Assembly: GCF_000350085.1 (NCBI RefSeq)
Contig: NZ_CAUM01000095.1
Coordinates: 1 to 64,000 of the forward strand
Direction: 5' to 3'
Length of the DNA stretch: 64,000 nucleotides
From: Mesorhizobium metallidurans STM 2683
GTDB lineage: Bacteria; Pseudomonadota; Alphaproteobacteria; Rhizobiales; Rhizobiaceae
This document shows positions 27,669-36,884 of the stretch, one piece after another (position 1 is the stretch's first letter; every line of letters starts with the position of its first letter). The position numbers were made by a program, and so were the translations under genes. The notes beneath the pieces are model-generated. The model saw only the letters and a list, made by a program, of their open reading frames with translations. It was not told the DNA's origin and made no database searches.

Positions 27669-30600
27669 GAGAACTTCTTGAACATCTGAAGATTGTAGGG
27701 GTTCTCGACGCTTGCCGCCTTGAGCTCGAAGTCGGCATACATGCCTTGCGTCCCCAGTCGCAGGCTATAGACGTCAGTCAGCGAGGTGCCTGTGAAACGG
27801 CCGCCGCGCAACATCCTCAGCCATGCCCAGCTGCCGGTCTCGTTCATCATGATTTCGGGTGAGCCGTCGATCGGCAGGAAGGCGAGCGAGATGACGCCGG
27901 TGCCGTCCTTGCCGGGCCAGGTCATCGGCTGCGGCCGCGTCGCGTTGTTGAAGTAGACGAGGTTCTGGCCATCGAGATTGAGCGTGACGCGTGTGACGTT
28001 CGGAGACAGATCCTTGGGCTCGAGCGTGAAGTTCATCACCGGGCCGGTACCGCCGGGAAAGAGATCGTCGCGGATGCGCCTGGCCTGTTCGAATGCCGCC
28101 AGAGCCGAAGAGTCCAGGCCAAAATCGGCACGCCATTTCCATGGTTGGCTGGCGGTGTCGACATAGCTGATCAGATGGTCGTTGATGAAGGCGTCTATCA
28201 TTCCGGCCGGCCCGAACAGACGAGCGAAATCACGGACATTGACGTCGACCGCGCTTTCGGGGCTGAAGGGATAACGGTCGTTCAGCGCTGCCTGGCAGAA
28301 CGGCAGGATGTCGGCGCGCCAGATGGCGTTAAGCTCCGAGGTGACCGCCTTCTGCGTCAGGCCGCTGGTATCGCCGGCGATGCCGCCGAGCCAGCCGTCG
28401 ACCGGATCGGGCAGGATCTGCGCTTGCCTGGCGACCGCTCCCGTCAGCTCGGCAAGCCCGCCCTGCTTCTTGATGGCGTCCTGGGGGTCGGGATTGGCCG
28501 CGACCGTCTGCAGAACGTTGGACAGGGCGGTCAGGGCCACCACCGCGGCGTCGAGCGCCGGCGGCTGGCCGTCAACCTCGGCGATTGCGCCCTTGAGCGG
28601 TTTGAAGTGTTCGGCCACCAGATTGCCGGTAAGATCCACCTCGTCGGGAGAGCCAGCGCGCGGCAGCAATTTTGCCCCCGTCTTCACGATCTTTCCCAGC
28701 TTCCCTAGCTTGCCGAGCAGTTTCGAGCCGCCTTTCGCTGCGGCCTTGTTGTCGGCCGGCGCTTCATCGGATCGCGTAAGGTCGGTCTCCTGAATGACTG
28801 CCGTAAGCAGGCGTTTCAGTGCGGAATCGGCGCTTGAAAGGTCCTTGAGATTCTCGCTGGCGACATTCAGGTCGGCCAATGGCGCAAGTCTGATATCGCG
28901 CAGGAAACTGTCCCATTGCGCGATGTAGTCCTCGTAATAGAGCTTCAGAATATCCTCGGACAGGGCAGAGACGGAGGTTTCGGAATTCTCCGAACAGCCA
29001 CCGGCGAAGACCGCGCGATCCAGCGCCGCCTGGGCTGCGACATCCTCGACCCGGTCGAGAATGGCGTCGTGGAAGCCGGAATAGGTGAATGCTCCCGAAA
29101 TGCCAACGCGGAGCGTCTTGCCGGAACGCCGCGCAAAAACCTTGGCGCCATTGGGTCCGGCGAAATTCGCGGGGGTCCATTCCTTGAGCCCGGCCACCGC
29201 CGGGTCGGCCAGCAGCTGCCTGTAGGCACGCGCCGGCAATGAAATCGTGCAGACTGTTTTCAGTGCCTCGGCAACCAGAGCCTGATCCGGCGCGATATAG
29301 CTGTCGTCGACCGCCATGCGGCGAATCGCGGCAAGCTGGTGCTCTTCCGCGTCGGCCGTCGGAAAGGGCGCCGCCGGTGCGAATTCGGGCAAGTCGTTCA
29401 CCCACCAGTTCTGGACGAAATCGGAATCCATCTGTGACAGGCCCGTCATCATGCGATAGGTCTTCAGCGCCCCCAGCATGAAATCCGGATCGCGGATCTG
29501 CCGCCACATGGTTGCCTCGAGCAGAGCGATCATGTGCGGCTCAAGAACGTTGCGCAAAGCGTGGTCGTAGGTGTCGGCCTGCGCCCGCAGCAGTTCCGCC
29601 GAGGCCGATGGTCCGAGCAAATCCTGGGCACTGCTCGGCGGTGCCGTTCGGGCATTTGCGACCTCGGCCATCGCATTGAGCGCGCCATCGATGGCCGGCT
29701 GCTCCACCGACGCCGGGTTTGCCGCAGCCGCGGTCAGCGGCGTCTGCAGCGCCTCGAACTGGCTTGCCTGCGCCGTGATCGCATTGCGGTTGTCATAGTA
29801 GGACCAGGTGAACATCGCGCCGGCCAACAGGGCGGAGGCGGCACATGCGGCGGCGGCGCCACGCCAGATCCAGGTGCGGCGGCGCTGCGCCAGCGGATCG
29901 AACGTCCCCAGGCCCGCTTCCCTGAAGATGACCTCGGTCAGCAGATTCTTCAGGAAAAAGCTGCGTTTTTCGACGCGCGGCGCCGGCATGGCACGTCGCG
30001 GCGGAAGACCGAAGGAAGAAGACAGCGCCGCGGCCAGCCGGTCGATGGGTGCCCCTTCCTGGGTTGCTGACGTCAGATAGAGGCCGCGCAGCCAGGCGGC
30101 TTCTTCGTACCGGCTTTCGCCGAACATTGCCTCGATCAGCACGTGGATTGGTTCGGACAGACTTGCGAGTTGGGCGGGAAACCTGAAGATCTCGGCGCGG
30201 GCGGCGAGTTTGTCCTCGTCCTCCAGGCGCGGCACCAGTCGCCGCTCGAGTTCCGTCGCCAGGGTGGCGATTTCCCGCTCTATGGTCTTTGCGTCGACAC
30301 GCGCGTCCAGCGCGAAGGTCGTCCCCCACACCTGCTCGCGCGAGGTCGTCGACAGGCCGCCGAAGAAAGCTTCGAAACCCTTGATCAGGTCGGCCTTGGT
30401 CAGCATCAGATAGACAGGAAGGCGGATTTCGAGCCGGTCGTTGAGCTCAGCCAGCCGGCGGCGGATCTTGCGGCCGTGTGCCTTGATGGCTTCGTCGCCC
30501 TCCGAAAGCACGTCGATCGATAGCGCGACGATCACCCCATTCAGTGCCCGGCGGCCTCGGTGCTTCTTCAAAAGGTCGAGGAAGCCCAGCCATTCCGCCG

Positions 30601-31186
30601 CATCGACGTCGGGCTGGCTCTCCTGCTGGACATAGCGGCCGGCGGTGTCGATCAGAACCGCGTTCTCCGAAAAGAACCAGTCGCAGTTGCGTGTGCCGCC
30701 AACCCCCTGCAGGTCGTCGGTCAGGTCGATCGGAAAGTTCAGCCCAGACTGCCGCAGGGCCGTGGTCTTGCCGGTGGCCGGCGGCCCGACAATCACATAC
30801 CAGGGCATTTCGCGCAGAAACTTGCGCCCGCCCAGCTTGCGGCGCTTCAGTTCGGCCATCACTTCGGCGAACTTGGCACCGACGGCGGCGACGTTCTCTT
30901 CGCCGGGGCTGATCGGCTTTTCCACCGCTGGCGCGGCGATCTCGGCGACGAACATGCGGTTGGCACGGATCGCCCGGCGCTGGGCGATGATCAGCCAGAT
31001 CAGCCAGAAGATGACCAGCAGCGCAATAATGACGATGCGCACATTTTCCGAGGCGAAGGGTTCGTAGGCACCGACCCTGACGATCGGACCGAACACCCAG
31101 ATAACCAGGGAAAGCAGCGTGATGCCGATCAGCGTCCAGAGCCAGCGCGATGTCAGAACCGCCCAGAGGAAGCGCAGGATGAACAT
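27650..31186 (-). CDS. tssM: TssM/IcmF-type inner-membrane T6SS protein, second copy
   Basis: A 1178-aa protein with two N-terminal transmembrane helices (about 15-35 and 50-68), Walker A GPPATGKTT at 134-142, DTAGRY, a third helix near 430 and the long periplasmic IcmF/TssM C-terminal region. It follows the second tssL with one base between stop and start and precedes tagF. As it sits inside the complete tssA-to-tagF operon with tssJ and tssK, this copy is the more likely partner of TssJ. The first-copy TssM (12939-16496) has the same architecture but diverged sequence. Confidence 0.93.
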   Translation of the reverse strand: MFILRFLWAVLTSRWLWTLIGITLLSLVIWVFGPIVRVGAYEPFASENVRIVIIALLVIFWLIWLIIAQRRAIRANRMFVAEIAAPAVEKPISPGEENVAAVGAKFAEVMAELKRRKLGGRKFLREMPWYVIVGPPATGKTTALRQSGLNFPIDLTDDLQGVGGTRNCDWFFSENAVLIDTAGRYVQQESQPDVDAAEWLGFLDLLKKHRGRRALNGVIVALSIDVLSEGDEAIKAHGRKIRRRLAELNDRLEIRLPVYLMLTKADLIKGFEAFFGGLSTTSREQVWGTTFALDARVDAKTIEREIATLATELERRLVPRLEDEDKLAARAEIFRFPAQLASLSEPIHVLIEAMFGESRYEEAAWLRGLYLTSATQEGAPIDRLAAALSSSFGLPPRRAMPAPRVEKRSFFLKNLLTEVIFREAGLGTFDPLAQRRRTWIWRGAAAACAASALLAGAMFTWSYYDNRNAITAQASQFEALQTPLTAAAANPASVEQPAIDGALNAMAEVANARTAPPSSAQDLLGPSASAELLRAQADTYDHALRNVLEPHMIALLEATMWRQIRDPDFMLGALKTYRMMTGLSQMDSDFVQNWWVNDLPEFAPAAPFPTADAEEHQLAAIRRMAVDDSYIAPDQALVAEALKTVCTISLPARAYRQLLADPAVAGLKEWTPANFAGPNGAKVFARRSGKTLRVGISGAFTYSGFHDAILDRVEDVAAQAALDRAVFAGGCSENSETSVSALSEDILKLYYEDYIAQWDSFLRDIRLAPLADLNVASENLKDLSSADSALKRLLTAVIQETDLTRSDEAPADNKAAAKGGSKLLGKLGKLGKIVKTGAKLLPRAGSPDEVDLTGNLVAEHFKPLKGAIAEVDGQPPALDAAVVALTALSNVLQTVAANPDPQDAIKKQGGLAELTGAVARQAQILPDPVDGWLGGIAGDTSGLTQKAVTSELNAIWRADILPFCQAALNDRYPFSPESAVDVNVRDFARLFGPAGMIDAFINDHLISYVDTASQPWKWRADFGLDSSALAAFEQARRIRDDLFPGGTGPVMNFTLEPKDLSPNVTRVTLNLDGQNLVYFNNATRPQPMTWPGKDGTGVISLAFLPIDGSPEIMMNETGSWAWLRMLRGGRFTGTSLTDVYSLRLGTQGMYADFELKAASVENPYNLQMFKKFSCPPQI

Positions 31187-31187
31187 C

Positions 31188-32510
31188 TCACAGCCTCTTT
31201 TCGACCAGCACCTCGACGCGGCGGTTGAGGGCCCGACCTTGACGCGTGCTGTTTTTGGCTACGGGATCGGTGGCTGCGCGACCTTCGGAACGAACGCGGT
31301 CCCGCGGTACTCCGTTCCGGACCAGCATGTCGGCAATGGTCGCCGCGCGCGCTTCGGACAGCCGCTGGTTGGTGGAGAGCGGGTTGGAGCTTTGTAGCGG
31401 AACGCTGTCGGTGTGGCCGACCACCGTGATGTTTCCGATCAGTTCCTGATTGGCGAGGATCACCTTGGCGATAGAACCGATCAGGGGCTCGAAACCGTCC
31501 GTCAGTTGTGCTCGCGACGACTGGAACAGTTCGGGGTTGGAGGCCTGAACGACCAGCCTCGCCAGCGAAACGCTCTCGGTGCCTCTGAGGGCCGATCTGA
31601 GATTGGCCGGCGCCCCGGCCTGAAATTCCGGCAACAGCGCAAAATCCACGGCCTCTGGCGGCGGTGCGTCGACCTGTGGCGACGTGCGGCTGATATTCCC
31701 CCGCGCGGGAGGTGGCAGCGCGCGGACAAGCGCGGAAAGCTCGACTGCCTGGCTGCTCAGGCCCATCGAGAGCCCGATATGGATTGCGGTGGCGACAACA
31801 GCGGCGGCGAGCGCCATCACCCAGATCGGAACGATGAAGCGCTGCGGCTCGTCTGAGGCGATCACGCCTTTCCAGTTCGGCGACAGCGGCGCGCCTTCGG
31901 CGTCGGCATCGCGCAGGAAGCGTGCCGCAGCCACGCGAACGGCATTGAGCGAGCGGTCGCCCGATCGGCCGGGCACGCGATACTTGCCGCGGAAGCCGAG
32001 CGCCAGGCAATGATATTGCAGTTCCAGCAATTCGCGATCACGGTTCGGGTGGCGCTCCAGTTCGTCGAGACGGGTAAAGAACTGCGTGCCGGCATCGACA
32101 TCGCCGCGGAGCATGACCACGAGCGGTTGACGCGGCCACGCGCTGGCACCACCCCACGGCGTGTTCAAGGCCAGATCGTCGAGCAGCGCCGCCACCACCC
32201 AGGCCGCCTGATCGGCCCGCTCCAGCGAGGACCCCGACGACATTGCGGTATCGCGTGCCCGAACCAGTTCGTCGAGCAACCGGGTGCGCAATGCTTCCGG
32301 ATTCTCCGGCGGCAGCGCGCTTTCAAGCTCGGGCGCGAACTCGAGCAAGGGCGCGAAGGCGTTGACAAGTGCGTTCGGGTGAGCGCGGGACCGTTTTATC
32401 GGCGCGCCTGGCAAGAGCGGCGCCATCGGGCGCGGCATCGGCGCGCCGGTCAGCCGTATGCGAGTGCGTTCACGATCCTCTGACAGTCCGAAAGGATCAT
32501 CCCGGCTCAT
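31188..32510 (-). CDS. tssL: TssL/DotU-type T6SS membrane protein with OmpA domain, second copy
   Basis: A 440-aa protein: polar N-terminus with a DDPFGLSED start echoing the first TssL, DotU domain (about 45-200, with LLELQYHCLALGFRGKY), a transmembrane helix (about 224-246), and a periplasmic OmpA domain (VVGHTDSVPL, LSEARAATIADML, NRRVEVLV). It anchors the membrane complex in peptidoglycan. The ATG at 32510 has AGGTG six bases upstream. Flanked tightly by tssK and tssM. Confidence 0.92.
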   Translation of the reverse strand: MSRDDPFGLSEDRERTRIRLTGAPMPRPMAPLLPGAPIKRSRAHPNALVNAFAPLLEFAPELESALPPENPEALRTRLLDELVRARDTAMSSGSSLERADQAAWVVAALLDDLALNTPWGGASAWPRQPLVVMLRGDVDAGTQFFTRLDELERHPNRDRELLELQYHCLALGFRGKYRVPGRSGDRSLNAVRVAAARFLRDADAEGAPLSPNWKGVIASDEPQRFIVPIWVMALAAAVVATAIHIGLSMGLSSQAVELSALVRALPPPARGNISRTSPQVDAPPPEAVDFALLPEFQAGAPANLRSALRGTESVSLARLVVQASNPELFQSSRAQLTDGFEPLIGSIAKVILANQELIGNITVVGHTDSVPLQSSNPLSTNQRLSEARAATIADMLVRNGVPRDRVRSEGRAATDPVAKNSTRQGRALNRRVEVLVEKRL

Positions 32511-32514
32511 GATT

Positions 32515-33849
32515 TCACCTGTTTACCGAATAGCAGTCCACCTGCGGTTCGCTCGGCAACACGCCCGAAACGCCGATGACGAAGCCGGGGGCATCGAGCA
32601 GCGAGGCCCAGTGCTCGCTTTTCTGATCCAGCTCAAGGCACAGCCGATCGCCGTCGTAGGGGATTTCACGGGGTTGCGAATGAAGCGGTTTCAGCGGAAT
32701 GCCGGGCAGGCGGGATTTCCATAGGCCCTCGAACTGATCGGCTGCGCCGACAGTCGCCTGATTGACGAATATCTTGCGTAGCGCATCCTCCGACAGCTCG
32801 GACCCGACCCGGATGACGATCCGGCTGGCCACCAAGAGCTTTGGATTGTCGATGCGGATTTTCCAGACATTGGTCGAATGCCGCATGACGGGCAGTGCGC
32901 GCGACTTCGGCTCGATGTAACGCAGGCTCAGGATGAGCGAGCGCAGGGCATCCGCCAGCGCCGAATATGCGGGGCCAGGCGCCATGTGATCGTAAGCGGG
33001 CAACTCGCCCAACCGCCGCGCGCTGGATCCATAGGTCGCCATCGACCCGGCAAGACCGGCGAGTTCCAGATAAAGCTCGGCCGGATGGAAAACATCCTGC
33101 GCCAGCATGTGGGCCAGTCGGGGACGCGCCGCATTGGCAAGATTGAGCATCAACAGGTCTTCGACGCTGCGGCCTGGCCCGCCCATGACCATCTTGCCAT
33201 GCGCCTCGGCGATCTGGTCGAGGCCTGTAACGACTTCCAGAAGCAATTGCCGATACCAGGCCACCGCGCCGGTAACCAAGGTCGGCGGCAGGAACGTCTC
33301 GTCCAGGGACACCCCGCCGTCGGCTCGAATGCCCTTGATGTCGGCTATGGGCAGGGCGGTGTAACCGCCAACCGATTTTCCGGGGGCAAGCAGCAGGGCC
33401 TGCGGACGGGCGATTTCGATCTCTTCAGCGTCCGAACCGCCCTGGACGGCGTCGCGGACCGAAACAATCTTTCCGTGATAGCGCGCGCCCGTGGGTGCGG
33501 CGTGCGCCGGATCGAAGCCGACGCCGCCGGGAGGTTCGAGCGGCAGGGCGACCAGCACTGAGCCGGCGCCCGTATCCGCCGTGACCGGCAGCGGTCGCGG
33601 CGCGTCCATCATGTCTGGAATGGAGAAGGGCGTCCCGTCCGGGAAGATGCCCCGGGCCGACAGGATTGAGACCTGGCCGGCATCGAGCATTGCCTGGTCC
33701 AGCGTCAGCTGCTGAAAGCCGAATGTATGGAGCTGCCCGGCCTGCAAAGCGCCGCGCACAGTCGCCTCGAAAAAACGATCCTGCTGCTGAAAATGCTGGG
33801 TCCGCAGAAACAGGCCTTCGGACCACAGCACCCTGTTTGCATCGCTCAT
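32515..33849 (-). CDS. tssK: TssK T6SS baseplate protein
   Basis: A 444-aa protein, the usual TssK length, beginning MSDANRVLWSEGLFLRTQHFQQQDRFFE, a clear TssK N-terminal signature. TssK links the baseplate to the TssJLM membrane complex. The ATG at 33849 is preferred; an in-frame start 24 bases upstream (33873) adds eight residues not typical of the family. It lies between tssJ and tssL with four bases before tssL. Confidence 0.92.
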   Translation of the reverse strand: MSDANRVLWSEGLFLRTQHFQQQDRFFEATVRGALQAGQLHTFGFQQLTLDQAMLDAGQVSILSARGIFPDGTPFSIPDMMDAPRPLPVTADTGAGSVLVALPLEPPGGVGFDPAHAAPTGARYHGKIVSVRDAVQGGSDAEEIEIARPQALLLAPGKSVGGYTALPIADIKGIRADGGVSLDETFLPPTLVTGAVAWYRQLLLEVVTGLDQIAEAHGKMVMGGPGRSVEDLLMLNLANAARPRLAHMLAQDVFHPAELYLELAGLAGSMATYGSSARRLGELPAYDHMAPGPAYSALADALRSLILSLRYIEPKSRALPVMRHSTNVWKIRIDNPKLLVASRIVIRVGSELSEDALRKIFVNQATVGAADQFEGLWKSRLPGIPLKPLHSQPREIPYDGDRLCLELDQKSEHWASLLDAPGFVIGVSGVLPSEPQVDCYSVNR

Positions 33850-33888
33850 GCCGCCACTCTCTGCATCGAGCACCCCTTGCCTTGGCCG

Positions 33889-34341
33889 CTAGGCGGAAAT
33901 TCCACCGCTGCCAAGCGTTGCATTGACGGTAAATTGTGATCCCGGCGAAACTGACTTGGTTGTCCGCCAGTTTCTGCCGCCGGGCTCGCGGATCAGCGCA
34001 ACGAAGCCCAGCGCAGTTGCATCCGGCTCGACGGTAATGATTTTGGTAGCGGTCTTTCCCGGCGCGACTGACATCTGGTCGGATCCGATGAGATCGCCTG
34101 CGAGCGCGGAGCCGGCATCCCCCTGCAGCGCGAAATAGTCGGCCGAATTGAATTTACCGGTGCTGCGCAGCCGCATCACGAGGACCGTCACAGGTCGATC
34201 GCCGCCACCCGGTCCCGGGTTCATGCCGGCAGCGCCGGTCAGGTTGACCGTGATCGCCGATGGCTTTGGCGGACCGCTCTGGCAAGCCGTAAGCAACCCC
34301 GTCGCGCCCAGGGCAATGACGAATTCGCGTCGATCGATCAT
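33889..34341 (-). CDS. tssJ: TssJ T6SS outer-membrane lipoprotein
   Basis: A 150-aa lipoprotein with lipobox LTAC (lipidated Cys20) and a preceding RREF pair that resembles a twin-arginine export motif. The mature domain has the TssJ transthyretin-like pattern (ITVNLTGAAGMNPG, VTVLVMRLRSTGKFNSADYFAL, GFVALIREPGGRNWR). It tethers TssM to the outer membrane. There is one tssJ in the locus for two TssM proteins. Three bases separate it from tagH. Confidence 0.88.
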   Translation of the reverse strand: MIDRREFVIALGATGLLTACQSGPPKPSAITVNLTGAAGMNPGPGGGDRPVTVLVMRLRSTGKFNSADYFALQGDAGSALAGDLIGSDQMSVAPGKTATKIITVEPDATALGFVALIREPGGRNWRTTKSVSPGSQFTVNATLGSGGISA

Positions 34342-34344
34342 GTC

Positions 34345-35802
34345 TCACTCCTCCTCATATGCGTCCCGAAAATCTGCGCCGATTTCACCAAGGAAGCTCG
34401 ATTCCGCGCTCTGGGCGATTTCACGATGGCGTTTCTGGTAGAGTTCCCACAGCTTGGCGCCGCGCCCGCCTGAAAGCAGGGTGCCGATCGCGGAATTCGA
34501 TTTCAGCTCTTCCTCGATCGCCGCCGGGTCAAACCGGTCAATCATCCGCCGCAAGGCGGTCTGCACACCGCGCCAGGCGCGCACGTGATGTTGCGCGAGG
34601 TCGCGGACCGCGTCGGCGATTGCTGCTTCGCCGGCGAGAAATCCGGGGCTGCGCTCGGCGATAATGGTGACGATGGCGTCGTCGACCGTCGGCAGAAACT
34701 TGAGCGGATTGACCTCAGAGGCCCCGACCATCGTCTGGGCGACACGGGCGCTTCCCTTTTCCTCGGCTCGCTTGCGCAGAAGCTGCATCAGGCCTTCCAT
34801 CATCAGCCGGTATTCGCGACCGAACTTCTCCATTTCCGCGGCGGTATCGCGCCCTGGAAAATCGGCTTCCTCAATGCCCATGCCACGCAGGAATGCCGTG
34901 CGAAGCGCCATGTCATTGAGCCTCGCCGCTGCCGGCCGGGCAGCTTTGGCAGCAGCGCCCGTTCTTGGCGGAGGAGGCGCCTCAGCCGGTTGCGCAGGCA
35001 GATCCCAGGGGTTGGCGGATTGCGGTCTTACGGCGGCGCGTTCACGTTGACCGGACGGGCCGGCGCCGTTTCTCAAATCAGGCGCAGCGGCCGGCCCGAA
35101 ACCAAAATCGTCATCGAATTCGGATGACTTTCCTGGAACGGACTCGGTTGCACCGTTGCGGGAAGGCACCGGATCGAGGCTGAATGGGTCCGCGGGGCCT
35201 GGCGCACCACGTGGTTCGGGATAGGCAGCGCCTTTCGGCGCCGGCGTTGATACCGGATCGAGGCTGAACGGGTCGTCGAAGGCAGGCGAACTGCGCTGGT
35301 TGGCACGCTCGAACGCTCCTGGAACTGGCTGCTCGAACGGGTTCGGCAGATCGGCAGGACGTGGCCGTCGCGGCTCTTCTTCGACCGTGGCTGAAAAGAA
35401 ATCATCGCGGCCGATGCTTACCGGCGCTCGTGACGCCGGCGACCGTTCCATGACCGATTGGTTGGCTGCTGGTGCTTGAGCGACCGGCATCCGCAGATCG
35501 ACGCATACGATGTAATCGCCCAGCCTCAGCCGCATACCGTTTTGAAGACGGACCGACGCGCCAGCGCCGAGCGGGCTGTCGGAGTCGTTGATGAACAGCC
35601 CGCTGCTCGACGTGTCGGTAACGAAGTATCCATCTCGCCCGCCAGTGATCTTGCAATGGGCGCGCGAAACGAACATGTCGGGATCGTCGATCTGCCAGCC
35701 CGCGTCCGCGCTGCGGCCGATCACCAACTCACCCTCGTCCAGCCGGGTCTGCCTTACCGCCTGGGTACGTGGTCCTTGCTCCAGCGTCAGCAGCAGACTC
35801 AT
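34345..35802 (-). CDS. tagH: TagH-type T6SS FHA-domain protein, second copy
   Basis: A 485-aa protein. The FHA domain (about 20-100) has IGRSADAGW, SRAHCKI and SSSGLFIND; in the last the usual NGT is replaced by SGL, so phosphothreonine binding may differ. A long Pro/Ala-rich linker with twice-repeated DPFSLDPV units (about 125-300) precedes the C-terminal TagH domain (about 300-485, GVQTALRRMIDRFDP). The ATG at 35802 overlaps the tssG stop (ATGA), which decides the start. The TagH at 18386-19474 is shorter and has a standard NGT. Confidence 0.88.
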   Translation of the reverse strand: MSLLLTLEQGPRTQAVRQTRLDEGELVIGRSADAGWQIDDPDMFVSRAHCKITGGRDGYFVTDTSSSGLFINDSDSPLGAGASVRLQNGMRLRLGDYIVCVDLRMPVAQAPAANQSVMERSPASRAPVSIGRDDFFSATVEEEPRRPRPADLPNPFEQPVPGAFERANQRSSPAFDDPFSLDPVSTPAPKGAAYPEPRGAPGPADPFSLDPVPSRNGATESVPGKSSEFDDDFGFGPAAAPDLRNGAGPSGQRERAAVRPQSANPWDLPAQPAEAPPPPRTGAAAKAARPAAARLNDMALRTAFLRGMGIEEADFPGRDTAAEMEKFGREYRLMMEGLMQLLRKRAEEKGSARVAQTMVGASEVNPLKFLPTVDDAIVTIIAERSPGFLAGEAAIADAVRDLAQHHVRAWRGVQTALRRMIDRFDPAAIEEELKSNSAIGTLLSGGRGAKLWELYQKRHREIAQSAESSFLGEIGADFRDAYEEE

Positions 35803-36884
35803 GCCGCGACCCCCGCCGATTCCGGCCGCCATCCGACGATCGTCCGCAACCGCATGTCGTCAGCATCCCCCCTTTCGGCGGGCCGCGCAAGCCAAGTGGT
35901 CCGGCCGAGTTGTATCGCTCCGATACGCGGCGGCGGCACGGCGTCGCGCGCGAGCACGATCCGCAGATCGACGTCGAGCGATTCCCCGATCATGTCGCGA
36001 ACGGCCTGCTTGAACACTTTCAGACGCTGACCGCCCGGCAGGAACGCCTTGAAGTCCTCATATCCGAGCGGGCCGACGCGGAGTTCGATCCGGCTTTGGC
36101 GGTTGAAGACGCGCGGGCCGATCGTCGCCCCGCGACCGAGCGTACCGTAGGCCTTGGCAAGGCGGGTCTGGAGCGAGGGTGGTATGTTTATCCACGCGGC
36201 GACGAATTCCTTGATCTGGACCGGTACATTGAACGCTTCCGCTAAAAATAGCGTCAATCGCTCTGGGCCGTCGACCTGGCTGGCAAGCGAAGCGGCCTGA
36301 CGAAGCTTCACCGTGTCGAGATCGGGATTGAGGGTGCCGGGCAGGCCGATCCCCGCCATGGCCTCAAGCATGGCGCGAACGCGGCCGCCGACCGCGCGTT
36401 CCACCTGTACCGCGGGGTGGGCATCCGCCCAGGCCCGATAGTACAGGGCGATCATGCGATGCTGAAGAATGTTGACGAAATCCACGAAGGTCGTGTCGCT
36501 GGTCTGTTGCGCATCGGCGCCGGTGAACCAGCGCTGCGACAGGCGATCGAGCACCCAACGCGTCAGATGCAGCGGCAGGGGACCTTCCGGTCCCATCAGC
36601 CCGAGATTTGCAACCGTGACCCGGGTCGGCGCCCCGTCCTTCCCCGGCGTCTTGTCCTTCGTGTCGCGGAACTCAACCACGTCCTTGGCGGTAAAGCTGA
36701 GACGCACATGCTGCCCGAGCCTTGCCGGCTCACGATCCGGCTGGCCGGAATAGCCGAACAGACCGCCCCTCCGTTCGAGCCGACGCAACAGCTCGAAGAA
36801 GTCGAACGATTCAGACAGCCCTTCGGCCCGGTCCAGGTCGAATGTGTCTAGATCAGGTAGCGATTGCCGGGCGTCATCGGCCAT
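35799..36884 (-). CDS. tssG: TssG T6SS baseplate protein
   Basis: A 361-aa TssG (ImpH/VasB) homologue, recognisable by FDFFELLRRLERRGG near the start, GLMGPEGPLPLHLT, ALYYRAWAD and the GxxATIGPRVFNRQSRIELRVGPL-like region. It forms the baseplate wedge with TssE, TssF and TssK. It overlaps the end of tssF by 37 bases, and its stop overlaps the tagH start. Confidence 0.92.
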   Translation of the reverse strand: MADDARQSLPDLDTFDLDRAEGLSESFDFFELLRRLERRGGLFGYSGQPDREPARLGQHVRLSFTAKDVVEFRDTKDKTPGKDGAPTRVTVANLGLMGPEGPLPLHLTRWVLDRLSQRWFTGADAQQTSDTTFVDFVNILQHRMIALYYRAWADAHPAVQVERAVGGRVRAMLEAMAGIGLPGTLNPDLDTVKLRQAASLASQVDGPERLTLFLAEAFNVPVQIKEFVAAWINIPPSLQTRLAKAYGTLGRGATIGPRVFNRQSRIELRVGPLGYEDFKAFLPGGQRLKVFKQAVRDMIGESLDVDLRIVLARDAVPPPRIGAIQLGRTTWLARPAERGDADDMRLRTIVGWRPESAGVAA

